Positions 23,310 to 35,646 of a stretch of 64,000 nt of DNA are shown here, in pieces. Both the position numbers and the translations under genes were made by a program. The first letter of the stretch is position 1; each line of letters begins with the position of its first letter. This DNA comes from Membranipora membranacea (Eukaryota; Bryozoa; Gymnolaemata; Cheilostomatida; Membraniporidae). The notes under the pieces are model-generated. The model was not told where the DNA came from and searched no databases. It worked only from the letters and a program-made list of their open reading frames with translations. The DNA lies in NCBI GenBank assembly GCA_914767715.1, contig OU612069.1:26161387-26225386 (forward strand), in the 5' to 3' direction.

Positions 23310-23906
23310 CAGCCTTGGTAAATCCATTCTACAAGAGGGGACAACTCAAAAATATGTTTCAATAATTGTGCATTGATTCTATGGACTATTTGTGGTGTGG
23401 GCACAATATAGAAATGCACTAAGTCGATGTCTATGTATCGATGTCAGTGGATCACGATACTGAATTTAAATAAGTCTATCTACTTCACTCCAGCCAGTCT
23501 CTATTAGCTAAGCCTAAGTACGTAGTATTTTTACAAACAGCATGATATGGCACTACTGAACAGGAATCACATAGAATAAGGGGAAGAATCAAAAAGTAAA
23601 ACCGAAGACTACTCCCTGGTCAAACTACGACAAAGATATTTGTGTTAGTTGGCTCTTTATCGTAAATCTGAATTTGTGAAAATGATAGACAGGTCATGAC
23701 CTGGAAGAGGTCACGACAGATATACCCAGGATTTTGATTTATACTTTTTGTAAATCTCGGGGATATCTAATCGCATTTAATTATCCTGTCTACACTTAAG
23801 CCGAAAAGCTCAGCATGATTCATCTGCCAAAGCACTCTTTATACTCTAACAATGAAAGTTTGAAATAAAAGCGGTAAAGCTACACAAGGCTACAACAAGC
23901 ACAAAT

Positions 23907-25236
23907 TTAAGGTTATGATACCAGCGTTGACCGATTTGGACATTTTATATAACGTTGGAAAGCTGCTTAGCTACTGATCGCTAATAGCTCATCAAAAACG
24001 TGATTGGATGACGTTGTGTCATTTTATCGGAGAAATGAGGCCGAAAAGGCTGTTGTTAGCAAAGTGGATGGCTGAGTTAAATTGATTGCTAAAAATTTCA
24101 AAGTAGGTTATATTTATTCTTAGAGACATGGTTCATCCTCATTTTTGGCTGAAACAAATATTTGATGCGCCCAAAGTGGCTTTTTACCTCACGTCATAAG
24201 CTTGTGGATTTTTGAATTTGATGATTTAATGCGAAATTTTAAGCAGCCATTTGAGACAGTTCGAATAAATGAGAGCCAAATAGTTTGCTATTTTTCACTG
24301 GATTGATGTTTAAATGACACACACCCGAAATTTCAGCAGTATGAAAAATTTATCAAGATAAGCATAGACCATCAAAGGTAGATACATTTTGCGTCATTTT
24401 TCTATAACGTCAATCATGCTGTCAAAAGGACCAGCACTAAGGCCAGACAGTTATTTTTTGAATACTCTAACATTTGAAGCCGCATTGATTATGCATAGTA
24501 CAAACAGGAATTGCTAACAGAATATGGCACTACGTGTCAGTTTTCCCCGAAATTGCGCAACACAGAATGCCCAAAAACACCTTAAAAAGCCCCTTAAATT
24601 GGCTGTTTTGGGCATTCTGTTGCGCGAAATTTGGAGAAAACTAATACGTAGTGCCATATTCCGTTGTCATTTCCTGTTTTTACTATGCTTGATCAAAGCG
24701 GCTGGTGCTGGACCTTTTGACAGCATGTTTGACGTTAGGGAAAAATGACGCAAAATGTATCTACCTTTGAAGAGCTATGCTGATCTTGATAAATTTGTTA
24801 TACTGCTAAGATTTGGGGTGTGTGTCATTTAAACAGCAATTCAGTGGAAGAAAGCAAAAAAATTGGCTCTTGTTTAATTGAACTGTCTCAAATCGGCGCT
24901 TAAAATTTCACATTATATCATCAAATTTAAAAAAGCACATGCAATATGACGTGACGTAAAAAGCCACTTTGGGCTCATCAAATATTATTTTCGACCAAAA
25001 TTTAGGATGAACTATGCCTCTTAGAATAAATATAATCTGTTTTGAAATTTCTAGCAATCAAGTTCGCGCAGCGATCCACTTTGCTAAAAACAGCCTTTTC
25101 CGCCTCATTTCTCCGATAAAATGACACAACGTCATCCAATAACATTTTTGATGAGCTATTAACGATCAGTAGCTCCGCAGCTTTCCAGCGATGTATAAAA
25201 TGTCCAAATTGGTCGACGCTGGTATCATAACCTTAA
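23907..25236. mobile_element. Fold-back element, 1.33 kb, arms about 600 bp
   Basis: The outer ends TTAAGGTTATGATACCAGCG (23907) and CGCTGGTATCATAACCTTAA (ending 25236) are reverse complements. Pairing continues inward through CGTCATCCAAT/ATTGGATGACG, AAAGTGGCTTTTTAC/GTAAAAAGCCACTTT and TATGGCACTACGTG/TACGTAGTGCCATA. It reaches a core near 24578-24604 (CCCAAAAAC / GTTTTGGG). Arms diverge by substitutions and small indels. No transposase frame is present, so it would be non-autonomous. Its extent is clear; superfamily is not. Confidence 0.85.
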
Positions 25237-25515
25237 GGATGCAAGGAATATATCAGCGCAGTTCATCATAACCTTTGTTACAAGAAGGATGTAAGAAAAT
25301 ACTGAGCACTCGGGACTGCCAGCTCATCACAAATATTCTAATACACCATACAATCTGCTGCTGTCATCTACGGACAACAAACAATCAGAGGAATAGAGAT
25401 CATTCAATCTAGTTGATGTTTGCTGACAATGGAGACTCTCCTCAAGGCTTAAACTCTACATTGCATCAGGCGTTGTACATGTGGCAGCACTGGAAGAGAT
25501 GGATAACCCTCTACA

Positions 25516-26312
25516 GTGTACTGTTTGACAGCACGGATGGCTCACCAAAAGTAACACGTACAAAGATGGGTGTAGCCTCCTCTTCAAACCCACAACTAAC
25601 TCTCTCTCAGAGGGTGTACGGTTTAACAGCACGGACGGCTCACCAGAAGTATCACATACAAAGTTTGGTGTAGTCTCTTCTTCAAACCCACAACTAACTC
25701 TCTGTAAGTTCATCGGCAGAAATCAAATTACAGTCTGATCGTCATATTACACGCCACTCTTATCCTGAGAGCAAACAATTAATTGAACACAATTACATTA
25801 TTTGCTATTATTATTATTATTATTATTAGCTCAGACGGTGTACCGTTTGATAGCACGGATGGCTCACCAGAAGTATCACATACAAAGTTGGGTGTAGTCT
25901 CCTCTTCAAACCAACAACTATCTCTCTCTCAGACAGTGTACGGTTTGACAGTACGGACGGCTCACCAGAAGTATCACATACAAAGTTGGGTGTAGTCTCC
26001 TCTTGAAACCCACAACTAACTCTCTCTCAGACGGTGTACGGTTTGATAGCACGGATGGCTCACCAGAAGTATCACATACAAAGTTGGGTGTAGTCTCCTC
26101 TTCAAACCAACAACTATCTCTTTCTCAGACAGTGTACGGTTTGACAGTACGGACGGCTCACCAGAAGTATCACATACAAAGTTGGGTGTAGCCTCCTCTT
26201 CAAACCCACAACTAACTCTCTCTCAGACGGTGTACTGTTTGACAGCACAGAGGGCTCACCAGAAGTATCACATACAAAGTTGGGAGTAGTCTCCTCTTCA
26301 AACACAGCTGAT
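25516..26312 (+). repeat. 98 bp tandem satellite, seven copies, with dimer pattern
   Basis: Units starting GTGTAC(T/G/C)G begin at 25516, 25614, 25838, 25936, 26034, 26132 and 26230, exactly 98 bases apart within each block. The second unit is cut off near 25703, and an unrelated 135 base stretch with a TTA run (25807-25829) separates the blocks. In the second block units alternate between TTTGATAGCACGGATGG and TTTGACAGTACGGACGG, so the higher-order repeat is 196 bp. Open frames through it are by-products. Confidence 0.85.
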
Positions 26313-29300
26313 TAATCAACTCACTCCTCTATAAATAGAATGTAAGTCTACAGAGTACAGAGCACATCACGCAGATTGAAAACTTTTCCAATGACAACTG
26401 TTAAAGATTGTTATCCTCGCAGCCCTCGGCTTGCTTAGTCATTCCGTTTATTCACATATTATTCTCACACATCACAATGCATCGTAAAATCCTATATCAT
26501 ATCATTGTAGTGATCAGATACCTATGATAGGATAACTCATTTATTATTGGAAGCAAAACGGACCCATTATAATGTGTGAGTTTTTCTTTACCATTAACGG
26601 CATTTGTTATCATTCATTGTTTCATCATTTTACTATCAGAATCGTTGCATAGTCAAATTTGTCATATTTTCACATTACATGATGAGAATTGGTGTTGTGA
26701 TAATTTCCTAAAATGAAATGTTTTTCTCAACTGATTGTTAACTCCTTGTCAATTCTTGTTAACAAGATTACCAGCAAGTAAAGATAATATGAACACATAA
26801 AGCTGCGTCGGATCACAGGATAATGCTGGCCAATACACTTTTAATTAAATATTTAATTTCTAACCAGAAAACAAACTAGGCAGCAACCTCATCAGATCAT
26901 GAGAGTATGCAGTCATGTATTAGATATGCCCAATGGCTATGTACAGACTGAAACCAATAGTGCCAAGCAGACAGCTAAACGTCAATCTACAATGCATCTT
27001 AGTAAGGTGGCCAACAGCTTTGCACATCCGCTACGTGATAGAATAATTTTTAATAATTCCAGAAGGTCCTCTAGATGCCATACTGTTTTAGACCTAAGAA
27101 AGCAAGGACAGAGAAGAGGAATAGCAGTATTTCACCTTTTATATGAACTACTATAATTCTGGACAGATTTTGGTAAAGTACCATCGTTGATGCTTCCCAC
27201 TTAACTTGATATATCGCTTTTTAAAACTTTTTAGTATTGTATTAGTGATCATGTCTAATAACTATTTTCACAGTTGAAACCTCCCAAATATCAGACGTTG
27301 AGTCGCAATGACCTCTGAAAAACTATTTTGGTTCAAAAAGTGGCCTTTTTTAGATTTAGTCTTCTGTGCCTTGTTATTGAGGTTTTTGATAAATTTATGC
27401 ATTCACCGTACAGAGGAGGCATGCCACTAACTGGAGTAGTGACATTTCAGTGAAACTTCATGTTTTTAGACCTCCTTTCTTCGAGACTTAAATTTGTTTT
27501 TTGAAGAATTAACATAGCTATTTCTGACCCCTCATTACATGCGACCCCAATAACGCAGGAACTAAAATTTCCAATTTATTATACCATTTTGGTCTTGCAC
27601 TGTCACTTCCATCATTAATCTTATTAGCTTACAGATCATGGTTGTCACAACTGTAACAGATAACAACCCAAATTTTCACTTTTTTAGGACAACATTTTCC
27701 AGCCATGATTCAGAAATTCAAAAAAATGTCAGTCAAATTTGTTGACAGCGGGTGATGAACAACAGGAGATTGTCTAGATTTTGATCGAAGCGATTATTGA
27801 TTGTGGCTTTACATCTTGAGATGTTTGGATTTTTTTTGTGGCTAAACTACCTTTATATGGTCCAAAGCATGCACTCCTATCCAGCCAAAAAACTTAAAAT
27901 AGGTTATACAACATGTTGTACACACCAGCTTACATTAAACTAGAGAGTATTTCCAAGGTTTTGATGGTGGCGTTTGATGATAAATTCAATAGTAGATGTA
28001 GTAAGTAAGTTATGAGCATGAAACTTTCTCTCTCAATGCTCAACAATCACCTAATAAAGGTGATCCATTGTTGTACACAATGTGCTTTGCATGTAATACT
28101 GCATACAATTCCATCACCTTTTGCATAACATAATTTATTGCATCATTTTGCCCATTGCTGCCTATATGTTTTCCATTTATTTTTGTAAATGTACAATTAA
28201 TCACTTAAGAAACATGTGGTTTAAAAAAAATTGCGATACTAAACTTAAGTCAGACTACTAGCAACGTGTCAGTGAACAATTTTTTGAGATGGGACAGTTG
28301 ATATATGAATGTACAAATAGCCTCAGCACTAAATCATCTCACTGGTTTAGAAGCATGTTTTGTCATTTATATTTCTACCTAAGATCTGCCTATCTACTCG
28401 AGCAGGTGCCCACTAAATTGTTTGATCAATAAGAAAGCAGTATTACTCTTAATCATCTACGAAAAAATATGATCTACATGCATGATCTCTGGATTCGCTG
28501 GGTTTCCTTCAACAAAGATTTTGACTACCACTACATATTCATAATTGAGGACATTATAAATGATACACTGTTTCCAGGCTTGTGCGGTCTGGTTAATTAA
28601 TGGTTTAGTTCTCACCCACTGGTTGAATGATTTATTCTATCATACCCAATGGTAAGGAAGGGATAAATTAACCAGTAGTTATTCTGTGGATAAACATTCT
28701 GGTTTATAGCTTTCTTGTCTGTGGGGTTAACTTTTTAACATACAGCCCGATGACTGCGATTGATATACCCCTCTTTTCCTTATAATGGCTATGTTTTAAC
28801 CTTAAACCTAGGGCAACTCCAAAGATGACTAGGTTATGTCCTTGACTGGGGGTGGGTGTTTGATAGTGGAGCGCCACAAAATCTCAAACGCAGGCAACGG
28901 CCCCTTGACTACCATCAACACAATGGAGCGAGGTAATCCTGTGACCTTGATCATGATGCTCAAGCACAAATTGGTTTTTTACATTCTAATTGTATTAGAA
29001 TTTGTCAACAACATCATTGAGGCGGGACATGTAAAGGTCATCGACCATTGCTCCTCAGACCATAAAAACAAAAAATTAATCAAACATAAAGACACAAGCT
29101 TTTCATTGGAAGCACTATGGCCTTGTTTGTAGTCTGAGCCCCCCTGACTTTTACCCCCCCCCCCTTGTTTGATGAGAGCAGCGCAAACAAATCAATGCAT
29201 GCGAGGCACATGCAAGGAAAGTTTTAGCACTCAAACTGTGCCGAGATAGCTGGGAATAGCATTCCACTATCATCTGGGCTGGAAGACTGGTTGTTATGAA

Positions 29301-30874
29301 GTGCTGCGACCAGCTCTTCTCAGGATTGTGTGAGCACATAAACTGATGTACAAATTGAAATCGATGACTTGACGGCAAAAACAATTACAAAGTTTTACTG
29401 CCTTTAAATGCTGCATGTTTGTTTTTTAAGGTCATCTTTGGTCGTATTATTACAACCCTCGAACATCTATATTATGAGACACTGACCTGCTAAAAAAACT
29501 GCAGCAATTAAAGGTGATAGAACTTGATATCCTAAGCCATATAAATATGATATGACTTCATGCTACAAATGGTTTACAGCGTAGTGGTGTTTTGTATGGT
29601 TCAGTTTCAACCAACTGATTGAACAATCTATTATACCATTTATTGTTAAAGTAAAATTGGTAATGCTGAGACCATACATCCTGCTGTAAACCCAGCCAGC
29701 TTTCACATAGGGTGACCTCTTAACATTCCTGTCTGTTGAAGATCTATTTTCATAGATATTAGGTACCTGGAACAATTTTACATTATTATTGCATTTCTCA
29801 ATCATCAAAAAGATTAAGAATGCAATCTTGCGACCTTGATCATGGCAATCAAGCTAAAACTTGTTTTTTACATTCTCATTGTGTGATAGATTTATCGATA
29901 TTATTTATTAGGTGCACCACATGGCGTCCTCGACCGAGTCAGTAAAAAAATTAAAAAACAAAATGAATCAAACGTAAAGGCAAATTACTTGTGGTCAAAA
30001 TTTTCCATTAATCGATAACTCGATGATGTTATGATTAAAAATAAAAGTACCAAGCACTTGTTGCCCACCAAGGACTATATACTCAAAACTTTTAATGGGA
30101 GTCCATTTACCACCTTGGTTTTTAAATTGATAATCATTCATTGGTGTTTTATTTTCAATGTCCCAACAATCTTTAGAATGGCAAGGGCAATCATTCATAA
30201 CAAGACGCATCCCAGGCACTTTTACCCCACTTATAGTTTTTACATTTGCTCACTACAATGAGTGGCTGAGGTCAGCGTAAACAAATGATTGCATGCAATC
30301 AAGTCTTTAACTCCTTGATGCAAGACACATGCAAGGGTTAAAATTGATGTTGTTTTTTACAAGGCATTTTATCTCACAACACTACATACCTCAAAACCCA
30401 AAACCTGAACATCTATATAAATTGTAGAGAAGATGCCATGCAAAAAAAACTGTAGCAATATATTTCTGTATTCTTTTACTGGCGAATGAAGGCAGTAGAA
30501 CTTTTCATCTCGGCTCAAAGCAATTGTATGGCTAATGGTACATCCTTTTACAGTCTTTTATTGCTTTGCAAAACGAGCAATTAAAGCTAAATAATTGTTT
30601 GCTAATCAGATTAATTTCTTGACAAGGTATGTATGATCCTGAGGTCTTAGTTTCCTCGTTATACCATTTACTAGATCCACACGTCATCATTATTATTTTT
30701 AGGCCAAACAATGTGTAAACGTCTTCAATCATGTATCATCAGACAAACCAAAGAGACTAGAAACATACAAACATACAGACTAGTGCCATACAACCCGTCA
30801 TGCTATCATAACTTTATTAAAACAGCATATCTTTCTGTCATTAATTCCCTGAGAAAGGGAGCTATTGTTGTGTC

Positions 30875-30876
<2 letters not shown>

Positions 30877-30918
<42 letters not shown>
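30877..30918. repeat. (TA)n microsatellite
   Basis: About 21 uninterrupted TA dinucleotides inside the large tandem-unit array. Confidence 0.95.
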
Positions 30919-30921
<3 letters not shown>

Positions 30922-33044
30922 CTGCTGATGAACGATTACATTATGTGATCACACTGCTTCAGGCTCGTGTTGTGTGGTACAGTTCTCGCCAGGTAAATTG
31001 TGATAGGTGAAAGCTGATGGGAGAAGTAAGATCGGTAATGTTGAAACCATACATTCTGCATGTCTGACTTTCCCATTGTGTTAACTTTTCGCATACATGC
31101 CCAAGGGCCTCACTTGTCAATACCTATATGCAGGTAATACCTGGTGCTAAGAATTGCTTTTCTCAATCATGAACAAATTCTGCAGCGAGGTAATCTAGTG
31201 GCCTTGATCATGTCTTTAAAGCTAACACTTGTTTTTGACATTCTCTTTGTTTGAGAGATTTGTTAGTATTATTAATGCGGTGCAATATGCGCAGTCATCG
31301 ACAGAGTTTATAGAAATGCAAAAAGCAAATTTAATCAGGTGTGAAAACATGTGAGTTGTGGTCAGACTTGTCTATTGTTTCTGTACGTAATTCATAACTC
31401 ATTACTGTTATAATAAACAATAAAAGTATAAAATACAAACATATAAACACCATTGTAACCAGCGGGGACTATTTCACATTAGATTTTTGTTGGAAGTCAA
31501 TATAGCCTTGTTTCCTAAATTGATAATCATTTGTTGGGTCGCCTTAACAACATCCCAGGCACATATGGTTTCAAGATTCCCTCATACAATAAGTTGCAAA
31601 ATTCAGCGCAAACAAGTGATTGCATGCAAGGCACATGCAAGGGTTGAAGGTAGTAGTGAATCAATGGCAATCACGCATGTCATTTTTTGTCTGATTACTA
31701 TAAACCCAAACCAAAACCACGAACATATATTTTAGAGAAGACAGTCTGTAACGAAACTGCAGGAATTAAAGGCTATACAACCTGTAATTCTCAATTTCGC
31801 AGCAGACTTTTAGTGCTTTGAAAAGCAAAGTATTTCACTTGAACACTTCTCTGCTAAGTGCTAATTGAATAAATTTCTTTACAATGCTGCTAGTGTAATC
31901 AGAGAATCTAGGCTAGTGTAATCAGAGAATCTTAGATTCTCTGTGATACCATTTACTAGATAAACTAAGCCAGGTAGTCCTATTGTCTTGTCTTGTCTTA
32001 TGAGGGAGACTGAGATAGAATGGAATAAATCAGTCAGACTATAGGCGATATAGGGCACCCATGGTATTCAGAGGCCTCGGACAAATTATGATTTAGCATG
32101 AATTGGTAGTAAATCTGTCAGACAATTTTATTAAGTCAGCCAGATCCACCACCTTAATGCAAAGTTGAGTTGTAAGGTTTTGATATGAATCTATTTTGAG
32201 TGTTTTCTCTCTGATTTTTCAGTAATTTGGGCAGTCAAAAATAAAGGGAATATTTGAATGGTCCATGACCTGTGATATTGTTTACAAAATATGACAGAAG
32301 TGGCCTTCTGAGTTGCAACAGGGGTTCCGATATTTGACCCTTGATATGTGTAGTAATGGTTTTTGTTTTGTACATTTCTTTGAGTTGAACCATGCACTTA
32401 CCTTCAAAAGAGCTGATAGCTTGTTCTTTGATCTTTTGTTTTATGACTGTTTGAGCAATAGGGGGTGAGGGTGCAGGATCGAGGGTATCAAGCGAGCCTC
32501 TGAGGTTGGCAAGCTCATGAGCACGCTCATGAGCACGCTCATTACCATAGATCATGCTGCTAATCAGTGTCAGCATGTCATCATCAAAAGCATAACGTCA
32601 CAAGTTTGAAATAGTATTCACAATAAAAAACAAAGGCCAAACAATGTGTAAATTTGCTCAATCATGTATCAGACAGACCAGAAGACATATTTGAACCAAA
32701 GAATCAGTGTATCATACCAACCGTCAGCTATCATAACTTAGTAAAAAAAGAACACTTCATCCCCTTAATTCTCTGAGACAGTGTGATATAGTTGTGTCAC
32801 TTTATACGCAGCTGATAATCGATTATATTATGTGCTTACACTGTTCCCAGGCTCATGTGGTGTGGTTTTGTATGATATGCTACAATTCTCGCCAGCTGAT
32901 TGGAAGATTTGATTTTTCCATTCCGATAGATAGATAGATACATTCTGCATACCTGAAATACTCATCAGGTTAAAGGGCAAAACTCCCAAAAACTTTCCAC
33001 AAGTATATATCTGATAGAAATTGGAAATTAAAAAGAATCAGATG

Positions 33045-33275
33045 TCTTATCACTCGCCACGTCCCGAAGCATGGGCAGCTAAATTTTAGTGCCTTGGTTG
33101 CGAGGCCGCAATATCTGTGCCAGATTTCTCTCTGTTTGCAGGCACGTCGGAGTACACCTGGGGGCAACCAAACCCCAGTAGTAGATGGACTGCAGTGGGC
33201 TTCGAACCCACAACCTTCAACATTTGCATGCTGAAGGAATAGCACTCTAACCAACTGAGCAACCTCCCATCTCGT
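33045..33275 (-). mobile_element. tRNA-derived SINE copy
   Basis: On the minus strand it reads GGAGGTTGCTCAGTTGGTTA (box A), then GGGTTCGAAGCCC (box B) and CTGCAGTCCAT. It continues with a body ending GGACGTGGCGAGTGATAAGA. It matches the copy at 45080-45310 along its length. It is inserted in the fourth unit of the 28550-35120 array and so is younger than that unit. Confidence 0.75.
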
Positions 33276-35646
33276 GCTTATAACTGTTTCAATCATAAGC
33301 AAAATTTGCAGCAAGTCATCTTGCGACTTTGATCAAGGCAATAAAGCTAAAACTACTTTTTGACATTCTTATTGTTTGAGAGACTTTGTCAATATTATTA
33401 ATGAGGTGCAACAGCCGCGGTCATTGACCGAGTTTGTAGAAATGCGTAAACAAAATTAATCAGACGTTAAGACAAAACGATTGTACTTAAACTCGTCTAT
33501 TGTTTATCTAAATAATTCATACCTCAATGTTGTTATAATAAAAAGTGACATGTTAGTACTTATTGGCCAGCATGGACTATTATACTCGAAATTTGCATAG
33601 ATAGTCAATTTACAACCTTGGTTCCTGAATTTATTATCATTCCTTGGGCCGTACTTGCTACGACCCAAAAAGATTAAGAATGACAAAGGCAATCACTCAT
33701 TGCAAGAAATGTCCCAGGCACACTACCCGCAAATGGATTTTACATCCTCTCACAAAGAGTGGCTGAGTTCAGAGCAAACAAATGTTGCATGCAGAGGCAC
33801 ATGCAAGGATATTTTATCGCTGCAAATCCCCGAAACCCACAACCCCGGACATCTATATTTAAGAAAAGATGCCCTGCAAAAAAGACTGCATCAATCAAAG
33901 GAAGTACAACTTTTTATCTCAATTCAAAGCAGTATTAGATGACTAATGATACATCCTTTCGCAGATTTTATTTCTTTGAAAAGGTTTTGCATCTGAAAGT
34001 TTCTTTGCTGATCAAAAACTGTTCCTGACAAAACAAGTATGATTATGACATCTTAGCCTCTTTGATTTGATTGATGAACTGACCAGATATTTCCCTTCCT
34101 ATTGTATCATCAGGGAGGGTGGTATCATGCTGCCCATAAGTATCAACAGGTCATCATCATTATCATGATATCATACATTTTGTATTAGCATTTGCAATAA
34201 AAAACAGATTTTACGCCAGACAATGTGTAACTGTGTTCACTCAAGTATCAGACAAACCTCATGGCCATAAAAATGTTGGAACCAAAGAACCTATGTGCCA
34301 AATAGACAGTCATGCAATCTTAACTCGGGCAAAACGGTATGCTTGTAGTATCAGTTATCTGATACAGCAAGATGTTATTGTGTCACTACAGACCCAACTA
34401 ATAATTAATTGAATTATGCCACCGCATTGTTTACAGGTGTGTGGTGTTTTGTAACGTTCTGTGTCTGCCAACTGATTGAACAATCTGGTATACATATGTA
34501 TAGTTTAGGCAGCATTGGTAAGTCTGAGACCATATATACTACTAAAGACCCACCTTGCACATAGGGTTAACCATTGATATGAATACATAAATATATGAAT
34601 ACATGAATATATAAATATTCACATACCTGCACCTCGGAAATCTATTTTCACAGTTATGCACTTGATCTTAACCATTTGTCATCATGAAATTGCTAAATTC
34701 TCAATCATACACAAAACACAGCGAGGCAATCTTCTGACCTTGATCATGGAAATGAAGTTAAAACTACTTTATGACATTCTTATTGTTTGAGAGACTTTGT
34801 CAATATTATTAATGAGGTGCAACAGCCGGCGGGCACCGAAGTTCGAAAACAAAATTAATCGGGCGTAAAGACATATTAATTGTACTCAGACTTATCTATT
34901 GTTTACCATAACTCATGTTGTTATAATAAAAAATAAAAGTACCATATTAGCCCAGAAAGGACAACTGTACACAAGCTTTTCATTGGAAGTCAATATAGCC
35001 TTGCTTCCTTGTTTAATGAACATTTATAGGGTAGCACTTGCAATGACCAACCAGAATTGCAAAACAGAAAGGCTATCAGGCTAAGCAAAGTGCCCAGGCA
35101 CTTTACCCCACAGACTTTTTGATAAACCTTGCAAAAAGTGGTATAAATACTACCGCTACAAAACTTTGACGCTCATTCAACACTGACTCGCTTTGGACAT
35201 AGGACTTGGAACTGATAACCTCGAAACTTGCTGTCAGAGAAATAAAACGGTAAATAATATAACCACATATTACAAATACATATGGGATGTGTAGAAACAC
35301 AGCGTCACTTGTGAGATTTCTTTTTGTACTCATTTCTCTTTTGAAATTAATGCTTAAATTGAAACCGCTATTTATTGTAGCTTTATCAACAACAATAATG
35401 TATTTTTTACTGAGTTTTCTGATCGGTAAAATTGAAGATATTGTGTCTTTAGGGTCTCAATCAGATCCATTAAGCATGATTTTTGAATTAATCTCAATAT
35501 TTCAACTTTAATTTTTCATTCTATATCTCCACAAAAATATATTTGTTGTTCGGCAGCTATAAGTGTTACACTTTGTATGATAGTGTGTATTGGGTGGAAA
35601 TGTATATCAATAAATTATTAATTGATCTATATTTCTATATTCGTAG

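Larger units (their letters stand above)
28550..35120 (+). repeat. Five diverged tandem units of 1.0-1.9 kb
   Basis: Landmarks recur in the same order. A block around GTGTGGTGTTTTGTA...CCAACTGATTGAACAATCT lies near 28570, 29575, 30955, 32845 and 34435. A GACCTTGATCATG-like block lies near 28943, 29832, 31199, 33327 and 34736. A GGCACATGCAAGG block lies near 29208, 30318, 31629 and 33796. Unit lengths differ through insertions, including a (TA)n tract and a SINE. No coding signal is shared. A partial sixth copy may lie near 22140-22270 (GTACACAAGCTTTTATCTGA). Confidence 0.7.
21455..35646. other. 14 kb repeat field between copies 3 and 4, no gene recognised
   Basis: Dominated by non-coding repeats listed separately: hairpin 21968-22124, SINE 22381-22565, fold-back 23907-25236, 98 bp satellite 25516-26312 and tandem units 28550-35120. 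Open stretches such as 22138-22404, 24524-24748, 25413-26191, 26899-27156 and 28836-29132 lie in or beside these repeats and have no protein motifs. A stretch at 35287-35511 predicts a hydrophobic peptide but lacks support. This expansion explains why copy 4 lies far from the others. Confidence 0.5.

Noticed and set aside
25413-26305. Several 60-86 codon frames with shared sequence
   Set aside because: They run through the 98 bp satellite; similarity reflects the DNA repeat, with no start or splice context.
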